A stretch of DNA of 64,000 nucleotides from Erythrobacter sp. CCH5-A1 (GTDB lineage Bacteria > Pseudomonadota > Alphaproteobacteria > Sphingomonadales > Sphingomonadaceae): assembly GCF_001557115.1 (NCBI RefSeq), contig NZ_LSKQ01000267.1, positions 62,001 through 126,000 of the forward strand, read 5' to 3'. Every line of letters starts with the position of its first letter. Within the stretch, counting starts at the first letter, position 1. A program made the translations under genes and the position numbers. The notes under the pieces were generated by a model. The model saw only the letters and a list, made by a program, of their open reading frames with translations. It ran no database searches and was not told the origin of the DNA. Below are positions 9,969-19,447 of this stretch, piece by piece.

Positions 9969-10450
9969 CCGTCTCCCACCTCATCAAGAGCTTCACCCTC
10001 TGGGAATTCCTCAAGGCGCATGCCTTGACGCTGAAGTATTTCTTCAAGCCCAAGGTGACGATCAACTACCCCTTCGAGAAGGCCCCGCTCTCGCCCCGTT
10101 TCCGCGGCGAGCATGCGCTGCGGCGCTATCCCAACGGCGAGGAACGCTGCATCGCGTGCAAGCTGTGCGAGGCCGTGTGCCCCGCGCAGGCGATCACCAT
10201 CGAGAGCGAGCCTCGGGAAGACGGCAGCCGCCGCACCACCCGATACGACATCGACATGACCAAGTGCATCTTCTGCGGCTTCTGTCAGGAAGCCTGCCCG
10301 GTCGATGCGATCGTGGAGGGGCCGAACTTCGAATATTCGACCGAAACCCGCGAGGAGCTCTTGTACGACAAGGCCAAGCTGCTCGCGAATGGTGACAAAT
10401 GGGAAAGGGCCATCGCGGCCAACCTTGAAGCCGACGCCCCCTACCGCTAG
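9965..10450 (+). CDS. nuoI: NADH-quinone oxidoreductase subunit I (two [4Fe-4S])
   Basis: A 161-residue ferredoxin-like subunit carrying clusters N6a and N6b. The two CxxCxxCxxxCP motifs are complete: Cys62/65/68/72 and Cys101/104/107/111. The N-terminal amphipathic helix (residues 5-28) that lies on the membrane is present. It starts on the four-base overlap with the preceding secreted-protein gene. It is followed by the largest gap within the nuo cluster (147 bases). Confidence 0.98.
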   Translation: MTVSHLIKSFTLWEFLKAHALTLKYFFKPKVTINYPFEKAPLSPRFRGEHALRRYPNGEERCIACKLCEAVCPAQAITIESEPREDGSRRTTRYDIDMTKCIFCGFCQEACPVDAIVEGPNFEYSTETREELLYDKAKLLANGDKWERAIAANLEADAPYR

Positions 10451-10597
10451 GGCGCGCGGCGACGAGGACATGGGGTTAACGGGCCGGGGCGTTCTGCTGC
10501 GGCTCACACTTGGACTAAGGGATCAAATGCCGCTTTCTGCACCCCGCGCGCCACTTTGTTATAGTGGGCCGGGGGGACGGATCGGCGGAGACGCATC

Positions 10598-11224
10598 ATG
10601 CTGATACAGGCCATCGCCTTCTACTTCTTCGCGTTCATCGTGGTCGCCAGTGCGCTTATGGTCGTGCTGGCGCGGAACCCCGTGCACTCGGTGCTGTGGC
10701 TGATCCTCGCCTTCTTCAACGCGGCGGGCCTGATGGTGCTGCTCGGCGCCGAGTTCATCGCGATGCTGCTGGTGATCGTCTATGTCGGTGCCGTGGCCGT
10801 GCTGTTCCTGTTCGTGGTCATGATGCTCGACATCGATTTCGCCGCGATGCGCGCAGGCTTTTCCCGCAACGCGCCGCTGGGGCTGACGATTGCCGCGGTT
10901 CTGCTCGTCGAACTGGTGCTGGCCGTGTTGGGCTATCATGCAGGCGGGGTGACGCTGGGTACGCCCGATGGCACCGCGGTGCAGGCTGCTGACACGAGCA
11001 ACATCGAGGCGCTCGGAGCGCTGCTCTATGGCCGCTACATCATCCTCTTCGAGATCGCCGGGATCATCCTGCTGGTCGCGATGATCGGCGCGATCGTGCT
11101 GACCTTCCAGCCGCCCAAGCCGGGTGCCCGCGCGCGGCAGGACGTGGGCAAGCAGATCCGCCGCCGTCCGGAAGAGGCCACCGTCATGAAGAGCCCCGAA
11201 GTGGGCCAGGGGATCGAGCTGTGA
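10598..11224 (+). CDS. nuoJ: NADH-quinone oxidoreductase subunit J
   Basis: A 208-residue membrane subunit with five predicted spans and a basic cytosolic tail of about 40 residues (after TFQPPKPG). The conserved third-helix region [26 protein letters not shown], where the pi-bulge lies in known structures, is present. The 147 bases upstream contain a TATAGT at 10560-10565 without a convincing -35 and a small CCACT/AGTGG hairpin. An internal promoter is possible but not supported. It overlaps nuoK by four bases. Confidence 0.96.
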   Translation: MLIQAIAFYFFAFIVVASALMVVLARNPVHSVLWLILAFFNAAGLMVLLGAEFIAMLLVIVYVGAVAVLFLFVVMMLDIDFAAMRAGFSRNAPLGLTIAAVLLVELVLAVLGYHAGGVTLGTPDGTAVQAADTSNIEALGALLYGRYIILFEIAGIILLVAMIGAIVLTFQPPKPGARARQDVGKQIRRRPEEATVMKSPEVGQGIEL

Positions 11225-11526
11225 TCGGGATCGAACATTACCTTGTCGTGGGCGCGATCCTGTTCGTACTCGGCGTCTTGGGGATATTCCTCAACCGCAA
11301 GAACGTGATCGTCATCCTGATGGCGGTGGAGCTGATCCTGCTCGCGGTGAACCTTAACCTCGTCGCCTTCAGTGCATTCCTGCAGGACCTGACGGGTCAG
11401 GTTTTTGCGATGCTGGTGCTGACCGTCGCGGCGGCCGAGGCTGCGATCGGCCTTGCGATCCTGGTGATCTATTTCCGCACCCGCGGCTCGATCGCGGTCG
11501 ACGATATCAACCGGATGAAGGGCTGA
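11221..11526 (+). CDS. nuoK: NADH-quinone oxidoreductase subunit K
   Basis: A 101-residue three-helix subunit beginning with GTG on the GTGA overlap with nuoJ. The two membrane glutamates needed for proton transfer are visible: Glu37 in MAVELIL and Glu73 in AAEAAIG. The NLNLVAFS segment is also conserved. Length is the family norm. Confidence 0.97.
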   Translation: MIGIEHYLVVGAILFVLGVLGIFLNRKNVIVILMAVELILLAVNLNLVAFSAFLQDLTGQVFAMLVLTVAAAEAAIGLAILVIYFRTRGSIAVDDINRMKG

Positions 11527-11528
11527 GG

Positions 11529-12725
11529 GTGCTCGGCGCGGCTCTCCTTACGCGTGCGGTCCTGCCGGTCTCGGCAGCGATCGTTCTGGCCAGCTGCGAT
11601 GACGCGGCCGGCGAGCGCGCGGGTGCGAGCCTTTCCGGGGCGCAGGCCGTTGATCCCTTCGCCGCGCAGCCCGACTTCTTCCCCCTCGGCGTGTACTTCC
11701 AGTCGCCCCGCCTCGCGCCGGAATGGGCGAAGCTCGGCATCAATATGATCGCGCCTGCGAACGGCGCCCTGACGCGGGACACCCTCGCCAGGATGGATTC
11801 GCTCGGCATGGTCGTGGGGGGGCGGATCAGCGATTTCGTCAACTTCGCGGGCAGCCGGGAGACGGTTCCCTTCATGGTCGCGGAAGACGAGCCCGACAAT
11901 GCCCAGGCGAAGGAGGACGGCTCATTCGGGCCGTGCCTCAGCCCCGAGGAGCTCGCCGCGGAGAGTTCGCGGCTGCGCGCGCGGTCCTCTGGCATGCCGG
12001 TGCTGCGCAATTTCGGTCGCGGCGTCGTCGAGCCCCACTGGGTCGGTCGCGGAGCATGCGCCGGCAGGACGGACGATTACTACCCGGCGGCAATCGCGTC
12101 TGCCGACATTGTCTCGTTCGATCATTACCCCGTGCTCGAGGGCACGGGTCTCGAGCGGGTCGCACAGGGTGCGCGCAATCTGCGCGCCTACATCGCCAAG
12201 GCCGGCGGTGGTCAAGCGCAGTGGGGCGTCATCGAAGTGTCCGCGATCAAGGGCGGGCGCGCGCCAACCCCGGCCGAGGTGCGCAGCATGGCCTGGATGC
12301 AGATCATCAACGGCGCGAAAGGCCTGATCTTCTTCCCCTGGCACGTTGGCGAGGACGGCGAGCGAATCCGTGAGGACGCGCTGTTCGCCGATCCTGCGGC
12401 CGTTGCCGGGCTGAAGGCGCTCACCGCCGAGATCACCGCCCTCTCGCCCGTGCTCAAGGCCGGAGCCGACATTCGCGCGCGGGTGGAGAGTTCGCAGCCC
12501 CATTCCGCCATCGCGCGCCGGTACCGCGGCGACGCCTATGTGTTCATCGTGAACGAGAGCTCGCAGGCTGCCGACGTCGCAGTCTCGCTCGACGGCATCG
12601 AACGCGCCGCGCGGCCCGAAGCGCTGGGCAGCGCCCGGCAGCCGCAACTCTCCGGATCGCGGCTGCTGGACCGGCTCGAGCCTTACGAGCCCAAGATTTA
12701 TCGCATGACTGGGATAGGAACGTGA
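11529..12725 (+). CDS. Putative lipoprotein with glycosidase-like barrel, between nuoK and nuoL
   Basis: A 398-residue protein from GTG 11529, two bases after nuoK, with the end of nuoK supplying a purine-rich ribosome site. The lipobox is LASC (Cys23) after a hydrophobic leader. Asp at the +2 position would favour retention in the inner membrane under the Enterobacteria Lol rule. The mature part alternates strands and helices as in a TIM barrel (SPRLAPEWAKLGINMI, SFDHYPV, INGAKGLIFFPWH) and ends in a short beta domain. Candidate acidic residues (AEDEPDN, IEVSA) resemble glycoside-hydrolase active-site strands, but the family and activity are not established. Confidence 0.7.
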   Translation: MLGAALLTRAVLPVSAAIVLASCDDAAGERAGASLSGAQAVDPFAAQPDFFPLGVYFQSPRLAPEWAKLGINMIAPANGALTRDTLARMDSLGMVVGGRISDFVNFAGSRETVPFMVAEDEPDNAQAKEDGSFGPCLSPEELAAESSRLRARSSGMPVLRNFGRGVVEPHWVGRGACAGRTDDYYPAAIASADIVSFDHYPVLEGTGLERVAQGARNLRAYIAKAGGGQAQWGVIEVSAIKGGRAPTPAEVRSMAWMQIINGAKGLIFFPWHVGEDGERIREDALFADPAAVAGLKALTAEITALSPVLKAGADIRARVESSQPHSAIARRYRGDAYVFIVNESSQAADVAVSLDGIERAARPEALGSARQPQLSGSRLLDRLEPYEPKIYRMTGIGT

Positions 12726-12810
12726 TGACACCCCGGGATCTTCTGACGTCGGCGGATTGCCCCGTGCCGCGCGCATGCTCTGGCGGCCGAGCTGCTGAAA
12801 GCGTGCGGCC

Positions 12811-14820
12811 GTGAACACCATCCTCGTCATCGTTTTCGCGCCGCTGGTCGCTGCCCTGATTGCGGGGCTCGGCAACCGCATGATCGGCAACGTCGCCGCC
12901 AAGAGCGTGACCACCGCCGGGCTGTTCCTTGCGGCGGGCCTCAGCTGGCCGATCTTCCTCGGCTTCCTCTCGGGCACCGCGAGCGCCGAAGTGGTGCCGG
13001 TGCTGAAGTGGGTGCAGTCCGGTAGCCTGACCTTCGACTGGGCGCTGCGGGTCGATACCATGACCGCGATCATGCTGGTCGTGATCAACTCGGTCTCGGC
13101 GCTCGTGCACCTCTATTCGTGGGGGTACATGGAGGAAGACCCGGACCAGCCGCGCTTCTTCGCCTATCTATCGCTGTTCACCTTCGCGATGCTGATGCTG
13201 GTGACGGCGGACAACCTCGTACAGATGTTCTTCGGATGGGAAGGGGTGGGGCTTGCCTCCTACCTGCTGATCGGGTTCTGGTTCCGGAAACCTTCGGCGG
13301 GCGCGGCGGCGATCAAGGCCTTCGTGGTCAACCGCGTCGGCGACCTGGGCTTCATGCTCGGCATCTTCGGCACCTATCTGGTGTTCCAGACCACCTCGAT
13401 CCCCGAGATCCTCGCGGCGGCTCCGGCCATGAGCGGATCGACGATCACATTCGTCGGCATGCGCCTCTACACGATGGACATCCTGTGCATCCTCCTGTTC
13501 ATCGGCGCGATGGGCAAGAGCGCGCAGCTGGGCCTTCACACCTGGCTGCCTGACGCGATGGAGGGCCCGACCCCGGTCTCCGCGCTGATCCACGCCGCGA
13601 CCATGGTGACCGCGGGCGTGTTCATGGTGTGCCGCCTTTCGCCGATGTTCGAGACCGCGCCGACCGCGCTCACCATCGTCACCATCGTCGGCGCGGCGAC
13701 CTGCTTCTTCGCCGCCACGATCGGCACGACCCAGTGGGACATCAAGCGGGTGATCGCCTATTCCACCTGCTCGCAGCTGGGCTACATGTTCTTTGCCGCT
13801 GGCGTCGGGGCCTACGGGGCGGCGATGTTCCACCTCTTTACCCACGCCTTCTTCAAGGCACTGCTGTTCCTTGGCGCAGGCTCGGTGATCCACGCGATGC
13901 ACCACGAGCAGGACATGCGCTACTATGGTGGCCTCAGAAAGCACATCCCGCTCACCTTCTGGGCGATGATGGCGGGCACGCTGGCGATCACCGGCGTGGG
14001 TATCCTCGGCGTGTTCGGCTTCGCGGGCTTCTACTCGAAGGATGCGATCCTCGAGGCGGCCTATGCGCGCCACAACGGGGCGGGGCAGTTCGCCTTCTGG
14101 GCGGGCGCGATCGCTGCGCTGCTGACGAGCTTCTACTCGTGGCGCCTGATGTTCCTCACCTTCTGGGGCAAGCCGCGGTGGGAGCAGTCGGAGCACATCC
14201 AGCACGCGGTCCACGACGATCACGGGCATGGCCACGATGACCATCACCACGCCCCGAGCGATGGCACGGCGGGCTATCACCCGCATGAAAGCCCGGCCTC
14301 GATGCTGATCCCGCTCGGCATCCTCAGCCTCGGCGCGGTCTTCGCGGGCTTCGTGTTCCACCACCAGTTCATCGACGGCGCGAGCTTCTGGAACGGGTCG
14401 ATCTTCTACAACGAGGACCTGATCCACGCGATGCACGGCGTGCCGCTGTGGGTGAAGCTGACCGCGACCGCGGTAATGGTGGTCGGCCTCGTAGGCGCGT
14501 ATGTCGCCTACATTGCCAAGCCCGATATCCCGGCCAGGTTCGTGAGCGCCTTCGGGGCCCTCCACAACTTCGTCTACCGCAAGTGGTACTTCGACGAGCT
14601 CTATGACGCCCTGTTCGTGAAGCCCGCCTTCGCTTTCGGCCGCGCCTTCTGGCAACTCGGCGATATCGGCACGATCGACCGCCTCGGCCCCAACGGCATC
14701 GCTGCTGTGGTCCAGCGCAGCGCGCTCGCCGCCAAGTCGATCCAGTCGGGCTACGTCTACACCTATGCGCTGATCATGCTCCTCGGGCTGGTCGCCGCTG
14801 TCACCTACGTTTTGCTTTAG
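12811..14820 (+). CDS. nuoL: NADH-quinone oxidoreductase subunit L (antiporter-like)
   Basis: A 669-residue proton-pumping subunit starting at GTG 12811. Landmarks include the [14 protein letters not shown] segment in the N-terminal half, [31 protein letters not shown] with the functional Lys and His, and the C-terminal lateral helix region. A striking His-rich hydrophilic loop occurs at about residues 460-490, with more than ten His interspersed with Asp and Gly. 85 noncoding bases separate it from the lipoprotein gene. Confidence 0.97.
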   Translation: MNTILVIVFAPLVAALIAGLGNRMIGNVAAKSVTTAGLFLAAGLSWPIFLGFLSGTASAEVVPVLKWVQSGSLTFDWALRVDTMTAIMLVVINSVSALVHLYSWGYMEEDPDQPRFFAYLSLFTFAMLMLVTADNLVQMFFGWEGVGLASYLLIGFWFRKPSAGAAAIKAFVVNRVGDLGFMLGIFGTYLVFQTTSIPEILAAAPAMSGSTITFVGMRLYTMDILCILLFIGAMGKSAQLGLHTWLPDAMEGPTPVSALIHAATMVTAGVFMVCRLSPMFETAPTALTIVTIVGAATCFFAATIGTTQWDIKRVIAYSTCSQLGYMFFAAGVGAYGAAMFHLFTHAFFKALLFLGAGSVIHAMHHEQDMRYYGGLRKHIPLTFWAMMAGTLAITGVGILGVFGFAGFYSKDAILEAAYARHNGAGQFAFWAGAIAALLTSFYSWRLMFLTFWGKPRWEQSEHIQHAVHDDHGHGHDDHHHAPSDGTAGYHPHESPASMLIPLGILSLGAVFAGFVFHHQFIDGASFWNGSIFYNEDLIHAMHGVPLWVKLTATAVMVVGLVGAYVAYIAKPDIPARFVSAFGALHNFVYRKWYFDELYDALFVKPAFAFGRAFWQLGDIGTIDRLGPNGIAAVVQRSALAAKSIQSGYVYTYALIMLLGLVAAVTYVLL

Positions 14821-14834
14821 GAGCGCGCTTCGTA

Positions 14835-16424
14835 ATGGAAGGCCTTCCCATCCTGTCGATCATGATGCTCGTGCCGCTGGCTGGCGCGGCGCTGTGCCTG
14901 TTCGCGGGCGCCAATGCCGCCCGCTGGATCGCGCTCGGGGCGACGCTTGTCACCTTGGTGCTCGGCATCCTCCTGTGGGCCAATTACGACATCGGCGGTG
15001 CCCAGTGGCAGTTCACCGAGGAGGCAAAGCTCTTCGCCGGGTTCGAATACAAGCTTGGGATCGACGGCATCGCGCTGATGCTGATCATGCTCAGCGTCTT
15101 CCTGATGCCGGTCTGCATCCTCGCGAGCTGGGACTCGGTCACCAAGCGCGTCGGCGAATACATGGCGGCCTTCCTGTTCATGGAAGTGCTGATGATCGGC
15201 ACCTTCGCGGCGCAGGACCTGTTCCTGTTCTACGTCTTCTTCGAGGCGGGCCTCATCCCGATGTATCTCATCATCGGCGTGTGGGGCGGGGACAATCGCA
15301 TCTACGCGAGCTACAAGTTCTTCCTCTACACGCTGCTCGGCTCGGTGCTGATGCTGATCGCGATGTTCTGGATGGTGGCCGAGGCGGGCACCTCGGACAT
15401 CCCGACCCTGATGGAATACGGCTTTCCGAAGGGGGCGCAGACCTGGCTGTGGCTTGCCTTCTTCGCGAGCTTCGCCGTGAAGGTCCCGATGTGGCCGCTC
15501 CACACCTGGCTGCCCGACGCGCACGTGCAGGCGCCGACCGCGGGCTCGGTGATCCTCGCGGGCGTGCTGCTGAAGCTCGGCGGCTATGGCTTCATCCGCT
15601 TCAGCCTGCCGATGTTCCCCGAGGCTAGCGCGCAGTTCGCTTGGCTGGTCTTCGCCCTGTCGATGGTTGCGGTGGTCTACACCTCGCTGGTCGCGCTGGT
15701 GCAGGCCGACATGAAGAAGCTGATCGCCTATTCGTCCGTGGCGCACATGGCGATCGTCACTGCGGGGCTGTTCGCCTTCAACGTGCAGGGGCTCGAGGGG
15801 GCGATGATCGTCATGCTCAGTCACGGCCTCGTCTCGGGCGCGCTGTTCCTGTGTGTGGGCGTGATCTACGACCGCCTCCACACCCGCGAGATCGCCCGTT
15901 ACGGCGGCCTTGCGATCAACATGCCGTACTATGCGCTGTTCTTCCTGCTGTTCACCATGGCGAGCATCGGCCTGCCGGGCACCAGCGGCTTCGTGGGTGA
16001 GTTCCTGTCGCTGGCAGGCGTCTATCAGGCGTCGAGCACTGTGGCGTTGATCTGCACCACGGGGATCATCCTCGGCGCGGCCTACATGCTCTACCTCTAT
16101 CGCCGCGTGGCCTTCGGCGGGCAGGCCAACGAAGACGCCGCCGCCATGCCCGACATTTCGGCGCGCGAGTGGGTGATGATGGCGCCCATCGCCGCCGCGG
16201 TGCTGTGGATGGGGGTTTATCCCGAGAGCTTCCTCGCCCCGATGCGCAAAGACATCGCCACGCTCGACGCCCGCCTCGCCGCCGCCGCACCTGCGAGCGA
16301 CGCGCGCCTCGCCCCTGGCACCCCGCGCACTGCCGCCGCCAATGCGCTGGAGCATCATGGCGCGGGTGAGGGCGCCGGGCATGAGGGCATGAAACACGAA
16401 GGCGCCAAGGAGGGCGCGCACTGA
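14835..16424 (+). CDS. nuoM: NADH-quinone oxidoreductase subunit M (antiporter-like)
   Basis: A 529-residue proton-pumping subunit. The conserved Glu in FFEAGLIPMYLIIGVWGG, the HTWLPDAHVQAPTAGSVILAG motif and the Lys in MKKLIAYSSVAHM are all present. The C-terminus carries a non-membrane extension of about 60 residues, first Ala-rich and then His/Gly/Glu-rich, which is longer than usual. The TGA overlaps the nuoN ATG by one base. Confidence 0.97.
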   Translation: MEGLPILSIMMLVPLAGAALCLFAGANAARWIALGATLVTLVLGILLWANYDIGGAQWQFTEEAKLFAGFEYKLGIDGIALMLIMLSVFLMPVCILASWDSVTKRVGEYMAAFLFMEVLMIGTFAAQDLFLFYVFFEAGLIPMYLIIGVWGGDNRIYASYKFFLYTLLGSVLMLIAMFWMVAEAGTSDIPTLMEYGFPKGAQTWLWLAFFASFAVKVPMWPLHTWLPDAHVQAPTAGSVILAGVLLKLGGYGFIRFSLPMFPEASAQFAWLVFALSMVAVVYTSLVALVQADMKKLIAYSSVAHMAIVTAGLFAFNVQGLEGAMIVMLSHGLVSGALFLCVGVIYDRLHTREIARYGGLAINMPYYALFFLLFTMASIGLPGTSGFVGEFLSLAGVYQASSTVALICTTGIILGAAYMLYLYRRVAFGGQANEDAAAMPDISAREWVMMAPIAAAVLWMGVYPESFLAPMRKDIATLDARLAAAAPASDARLAPGTPRTAAANALEHHGAGEGAGHEGMKHEGAKEGAH

Positions 16425-17905
16425 TGGATTTCGCCGCTTCTTTCGCGCTCGTCCTGCCAGAACTGGTGCTGACCGGCACGGGGCTCGCCTTGCTGCTGGT
16501 CGCCGCATGGGGCGGGGACAAGGCTGCGCGCATGGTCGCTATCGCCGCAGCGGCCGCGCTGTTCGCGGCGGGGCTGCTAATCGTTCCCGGCCTCCACTTC
16601 GGCACCGACGGTCCTGCGACGCTGGCCTTCGGCGGCCTGCTCAAGGTCGATAGCTATGCGCTCTTCGCTAAGGCGCTGATCTACCTTTCCGCGATTGCCG
16701 CGCTGATCATCGCGCCGCCCTTCTTCGCGGGACTCGCTGCCGGAACCGAGCGGGGGATGCGGGCCGAATATCCGGTGCTGGTGCTGTTCGCGAGCGTCGG
16801 CATGAGCCTGATGGTCTCGGCGAACGACTTCATGAGCCTTTACCTCGGGCTCGAGCTGAACAGCCTTTCGGCCTACGTCCTCGCCGCGATCTTGCGCCGT
16901 GACACGCGTTCGGGTGAGGCGGGACTCAAGTATTTCGTCCTCGGCGCGCTGGCGAGCGGCATCCTGCTCTACGGCATGAGCCTGCTCTACGGCTTCACCG
17001 GCGGCACCTCGTTCGAGGCGGTGCGCGCTGGCCTGACCGGCGAAATGGGCACCGGCGCGCTGTTCGGGGTGATCTTCGTGCTCTCGGGGCTGGCCTTCAA
17101 GATCAGCGCCGTGCCGTTCCACATGTGGACGCCGGACGTTTACGAAGGCGCGCCCACGCCCGTCACCGCCTTCTTCGCCACTGCCCCCAAGGTCGCCGCC
17201 GTTGGCCTCACCGCGCGCGTGGTGTTCGAGGTGTTCGGCGGTCAGGTTGCCGCGTGGCAGCAGATCGTGATGTTTATGGCGCTCGCGTCGATTGTCTTCG
17301 GCGCGCTCGGAGCGATCGGTCAGGAGAACCTTAAGCGCCTGCTCGCCTATTCCTCGATCAACAATATCGGCTTCATCCTGCTGGGCCTTGCGGTTGCCAA
17401 TGTCGATGGCGCGAGCGCGATGCTGGTCTACCTCTTCATCTACGTCGCCATGAGCATCGGCTGCTTCGTCGCGCTGCTGATGTTGCGCGACGAGGAGGGC
17501 AACCTCTACGAGACCTTCACCGACATCCGGGGCCTCTCGGTCACCCGCCCGGCCATCGCCTGGGCGCTTTTGATCTTCATGTTCAGCCTCGCCGGCATCC
17601 CGCCGCTGCTAGGCTTCTATGCCAAGTTCGTGGTGTTCCAGGCGACCATCGAGGCAGGGCTCGTGGCCTTCGGCGCTATCGCCATCGCGGCGAGCGTGAT
17701 CGGGGCGTTCTACTACATCAAGTTCGTCAAGGTGATGTTCTTCGACGAACCGGTCGGGGTCGTCACCGGCAAGAGCGAGGCGAGCCACTGGATGCTGCTG
17801 TTCCTCACCGCAACGATCATCTCGCCGCTGGGCTACCTGCTGACGCCCTCGCTGAGCGCGCTGGCGGGCAAGGCGGCGACCGCGCTGTTCATCGTTTCGG
17901 TTTGA
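16424..17905 (+). CDS. nuoN: NADH-quinone oxidoreductase subunit N (antiporter-like)
   Basis: A 493-residue third antiporter-like subunit closing the nuo cluster. The FKISAVPFHMWTPDVYEGAPTPVTAFF motif and the ENLKRLLAYSSINNIGFILLG segment with its functional Lys are visible, along with about 14 membrane spans. Its last four bases overlap a TTG start for birA (TTGA), so the operon continues without a visible terminator. Confidence 0.97.
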   Translation: MDFAASFALVLPELVLTGTGLALLLVAAWGGDKAARMVAIAAAAALFAAGLLIVPGLHFGTDGPATLAFGGLLKVDSYALFAKALIYLSAIAALIIAPPFFAGLAAGTERGMRAEYPVLVLFASVGMSLMVSANDFMSLYLGLELNSLSAYVLAAILRRDTRSGEAGLKYFVLGALASGILLYGMSLLYGFTGGTSFEAVRAGLTGEMGTGALFGVIFVLSGLAFKISAVPFHMWTPDVYEGAPTPVTAFFATAPKVAAVGLTARVVFEVFGGQVAAWQQIVMFMALASIVFGALGAIGQENLKRLLAYSSINNIGFILLGLAVANVDGASAMLVYLFIYVAMSIGCFVALLMLRDEEGNLYETFTDIRGLSVTRPAIAWALLIFMFSLAGIPPLLGFYAKFVVFQATIEAGLVAFGAIAIAASVIGAFYYIKFVKVMFFDEPVGVVTGKSEASHWMLLFLTATIISPLGYLLTPSLSALAGKAATALFIVSV

Positions 17906-18612
17906 TCACCTTCGTCGAAGCGACCGGCTCGACCAACGCCGACCTTGCCGCCGCACTGCGCAGCGGGGAGGGCTGGGCGGAAGGTGCGTGGCTGGTCGCC
18001 CGCCGTCAGAGTGCCGGGCGCGGGCGGCAGGGGCGCGAATGGTTCGACGGGGCGGGCAATTTCATGGGCTCGACCGTCGTGGTGCTTGGCGAAGGCGGGC
18101 CGCCGCCTGCTTCGCTGAGCTTCGTCGCCGCGCTGGCGGTGCGCGATGCCTGCGCCGCCGCCTTGGGAGACACCGGAGCGTTCGGCCTCAAGTGGCCCAA
18201 TGACGTGCTGCTGAATGGCGGCAAGCTTTCCGGCATCCTGCTCGAAATGGTGCGCGGGCACATCATCGTCGGCATCGGGGTGAACCTCGCCCGCGCGCCG
18301 CAGGTGGAGGGCCGCAGGACCGCCGCTCTGGCCGACGTGGCGCCACCGCCGCCGCTCGAGGATTTCGCCGCCAGCCTCGCCGCGGCCTTCGATCGCAGGC
18401 TGGAAGCGTGGCGCACCTATGGCCTCGGCGCGACGCTACACGCCTTCCTTAACCAGTCGATCCATGCCCAGGGCGCGCCGCTCACCGTCCACGACACCGA
18501 TGGATCGGTGCTCTCGGGCACCTTCGCAGGGCTCGAGGAATCCGACGGCGCCTTGCGCCTGCGCTTGGCGGATGGCCGCGAACGTGTCATTCGCGCTGGC
18601 GATATTTCTTGA
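17902..18612 (+). CDS. birA: Biotin--[acetyl-CoA-carboxylase] ligase, class I
   Basis: A 236-residue enzyme that makes biotinyl-AMP and attaches biotin to carboxylase carrier proteins. The ATP/biotin-binding loop GRGRQGREW (about 35-43) and KWPNDV (about 93-98) are intact, and the small C-terminal SH3-like domain is present. There is no N-terminal DNA-binding domain, so it is a monofunctional class I ligase and not a repressor. The start is TTG 17902, overlapping the nuoN stop; no better start gives the [12 protein letters not shown]-terminus. Confidence 0.93.
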   Translation: MITFVEATGSTNADLAAALRSGEGWAEGAWLVARRQSAGRGRQGREWFDGAGNFMGSTVVVLGEGGPPPASLSFVAALAVRDACAAALGDTGAFGLKWPNDVLLNGGKLSGILLEMVRGHIIVGIGVNLARAPQVEGRRTAALADVAPPPPLEDFAASLAAAFDRRLEAWRTYGLGATLHAFLNQSIHAQGAPLTVHDTDGSVLSGTFAGLEESDGALRLRLADGRERVIRAGDIS

Positions 18613-18629
18613 GCCAAGGATCCAGACCC

Positions 18630-19424
18630 ATGCTGCTCGCCGCCGATGTCGGGAACACCAATGTCGTCTTCGCGCTGTTCGACCTGAACGCTGACGGCAC
18701 CCACACCACCCGCGCGCGCTGGCGGATCGCCACCGATCCACGCCGCACGGGGGACGAATATGCGGTGTGGCTGCTCCAGCTCCTGAAGATCGAGGGCGTC
18801 GAGCGTGACGCGATCACGCAGATCATTGTCGCCTCGGTGGTGCCCCGCGCGGACCACAACCTCACCGTATTGTGCGAGAAGTATTTCGGCATCACGCCCC
18901 TGTTTGCCGGACAGGGCACCGCGCGCTGGCGGTTCGAGATCGATGTCGATCAGCCGTCCTCGCTGGGCGCCGACCGCGCGCTCAACATCCTTGCGGCGCA
19001 CCACAAGTATGGCGGCGACCTGATCATCGTCGACTTCGGCACGGCGACCAAGTTCGAGGCGGTCGATTACACCGGCGCCTACAAGGGCGGCTCGATCGCG
19101 CCGGGGATCAACCTCAGCCTGGATGCGCTGGTCGGCAAGACCGCCAAGCTCCCGCGCATCGCCATCCGCGCGCCCGGAAGCCGCAGCGTCATCGGCCGCA
19201 ACACCGAAGACCAGATGCTGATCGGAGTCTTCTGGGGCTATGTCGCGATGATGGAAGGCATGGTCGCCAAGATGAAGAGTGAAATCGGCCGCCCCGCCAA
19301 GGTTGTCGCCACGGGCGGGCTCGCCATATTGTTCGACGACGCGACCGACATCTTCGACCACGTCGACGCCGACCTCACCCTCGATGGCCTCGCCATCCTC
19401 GCCCGCCAGGCCGAAACCGCCTGA
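18630..19424 (+). CDS. coaX: Type III pantothenate kinase
   Basis: A 264-residue enzyme for the first step of coenzyme A synthesis. Visible motifs are DVGNTN (phosphate loop), GADRALN (pantothenate side) and [11 protein letters not shown], all characteristic of CoaX and not of CoaA or CoaW. ATG 18630 is preferred: AAGGA lies about ten bases upstream and the protein then begins [11 protein letters not shown]. An in-frame TTG at 18609 overlapping the birA stop is an alternative. It is placed between birA and RNase J in one tight operon. Confidence 0.95.
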   Translation: MLLAADVGNTNVVFALFDLNADGTHTTRARWRIATDPRRTGDEYAVWLLQLLKIEGVERDAITQIIVASVVPRADHNLTVLCEKYFGITPLFAGQGTARWRFEIDVDQPSSLGADRALNILAAHHKYGGDLIIVDFGTATKFEAVDYTGAYKGGSIAPGINLSLDALVGKTAKLPRIAIRAPGSRSVIGRNTEDQMLIGVFWGYVAMMEGMVAKMKSEIGRPAKVVATGGLAILFDDATDIFDHVDADLTLDGLAILARQAETA

Positions 19425-19447
19425 GCGCGCGCAACATAAGAGACATT

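Noticed and set aside
10451..10597. Internal promoter before nuoJ
   Set aside because: TATAGT at 10560 lacks a -35 at acceptable spacing; TTGGAC at 10510 lacks a -10.
14817..16508. 563-codon - strand frame opposite nuoM
   Set aside because: Arg/His/Glu-rich mirror of a membrane protein gene; not plausible as a protein.
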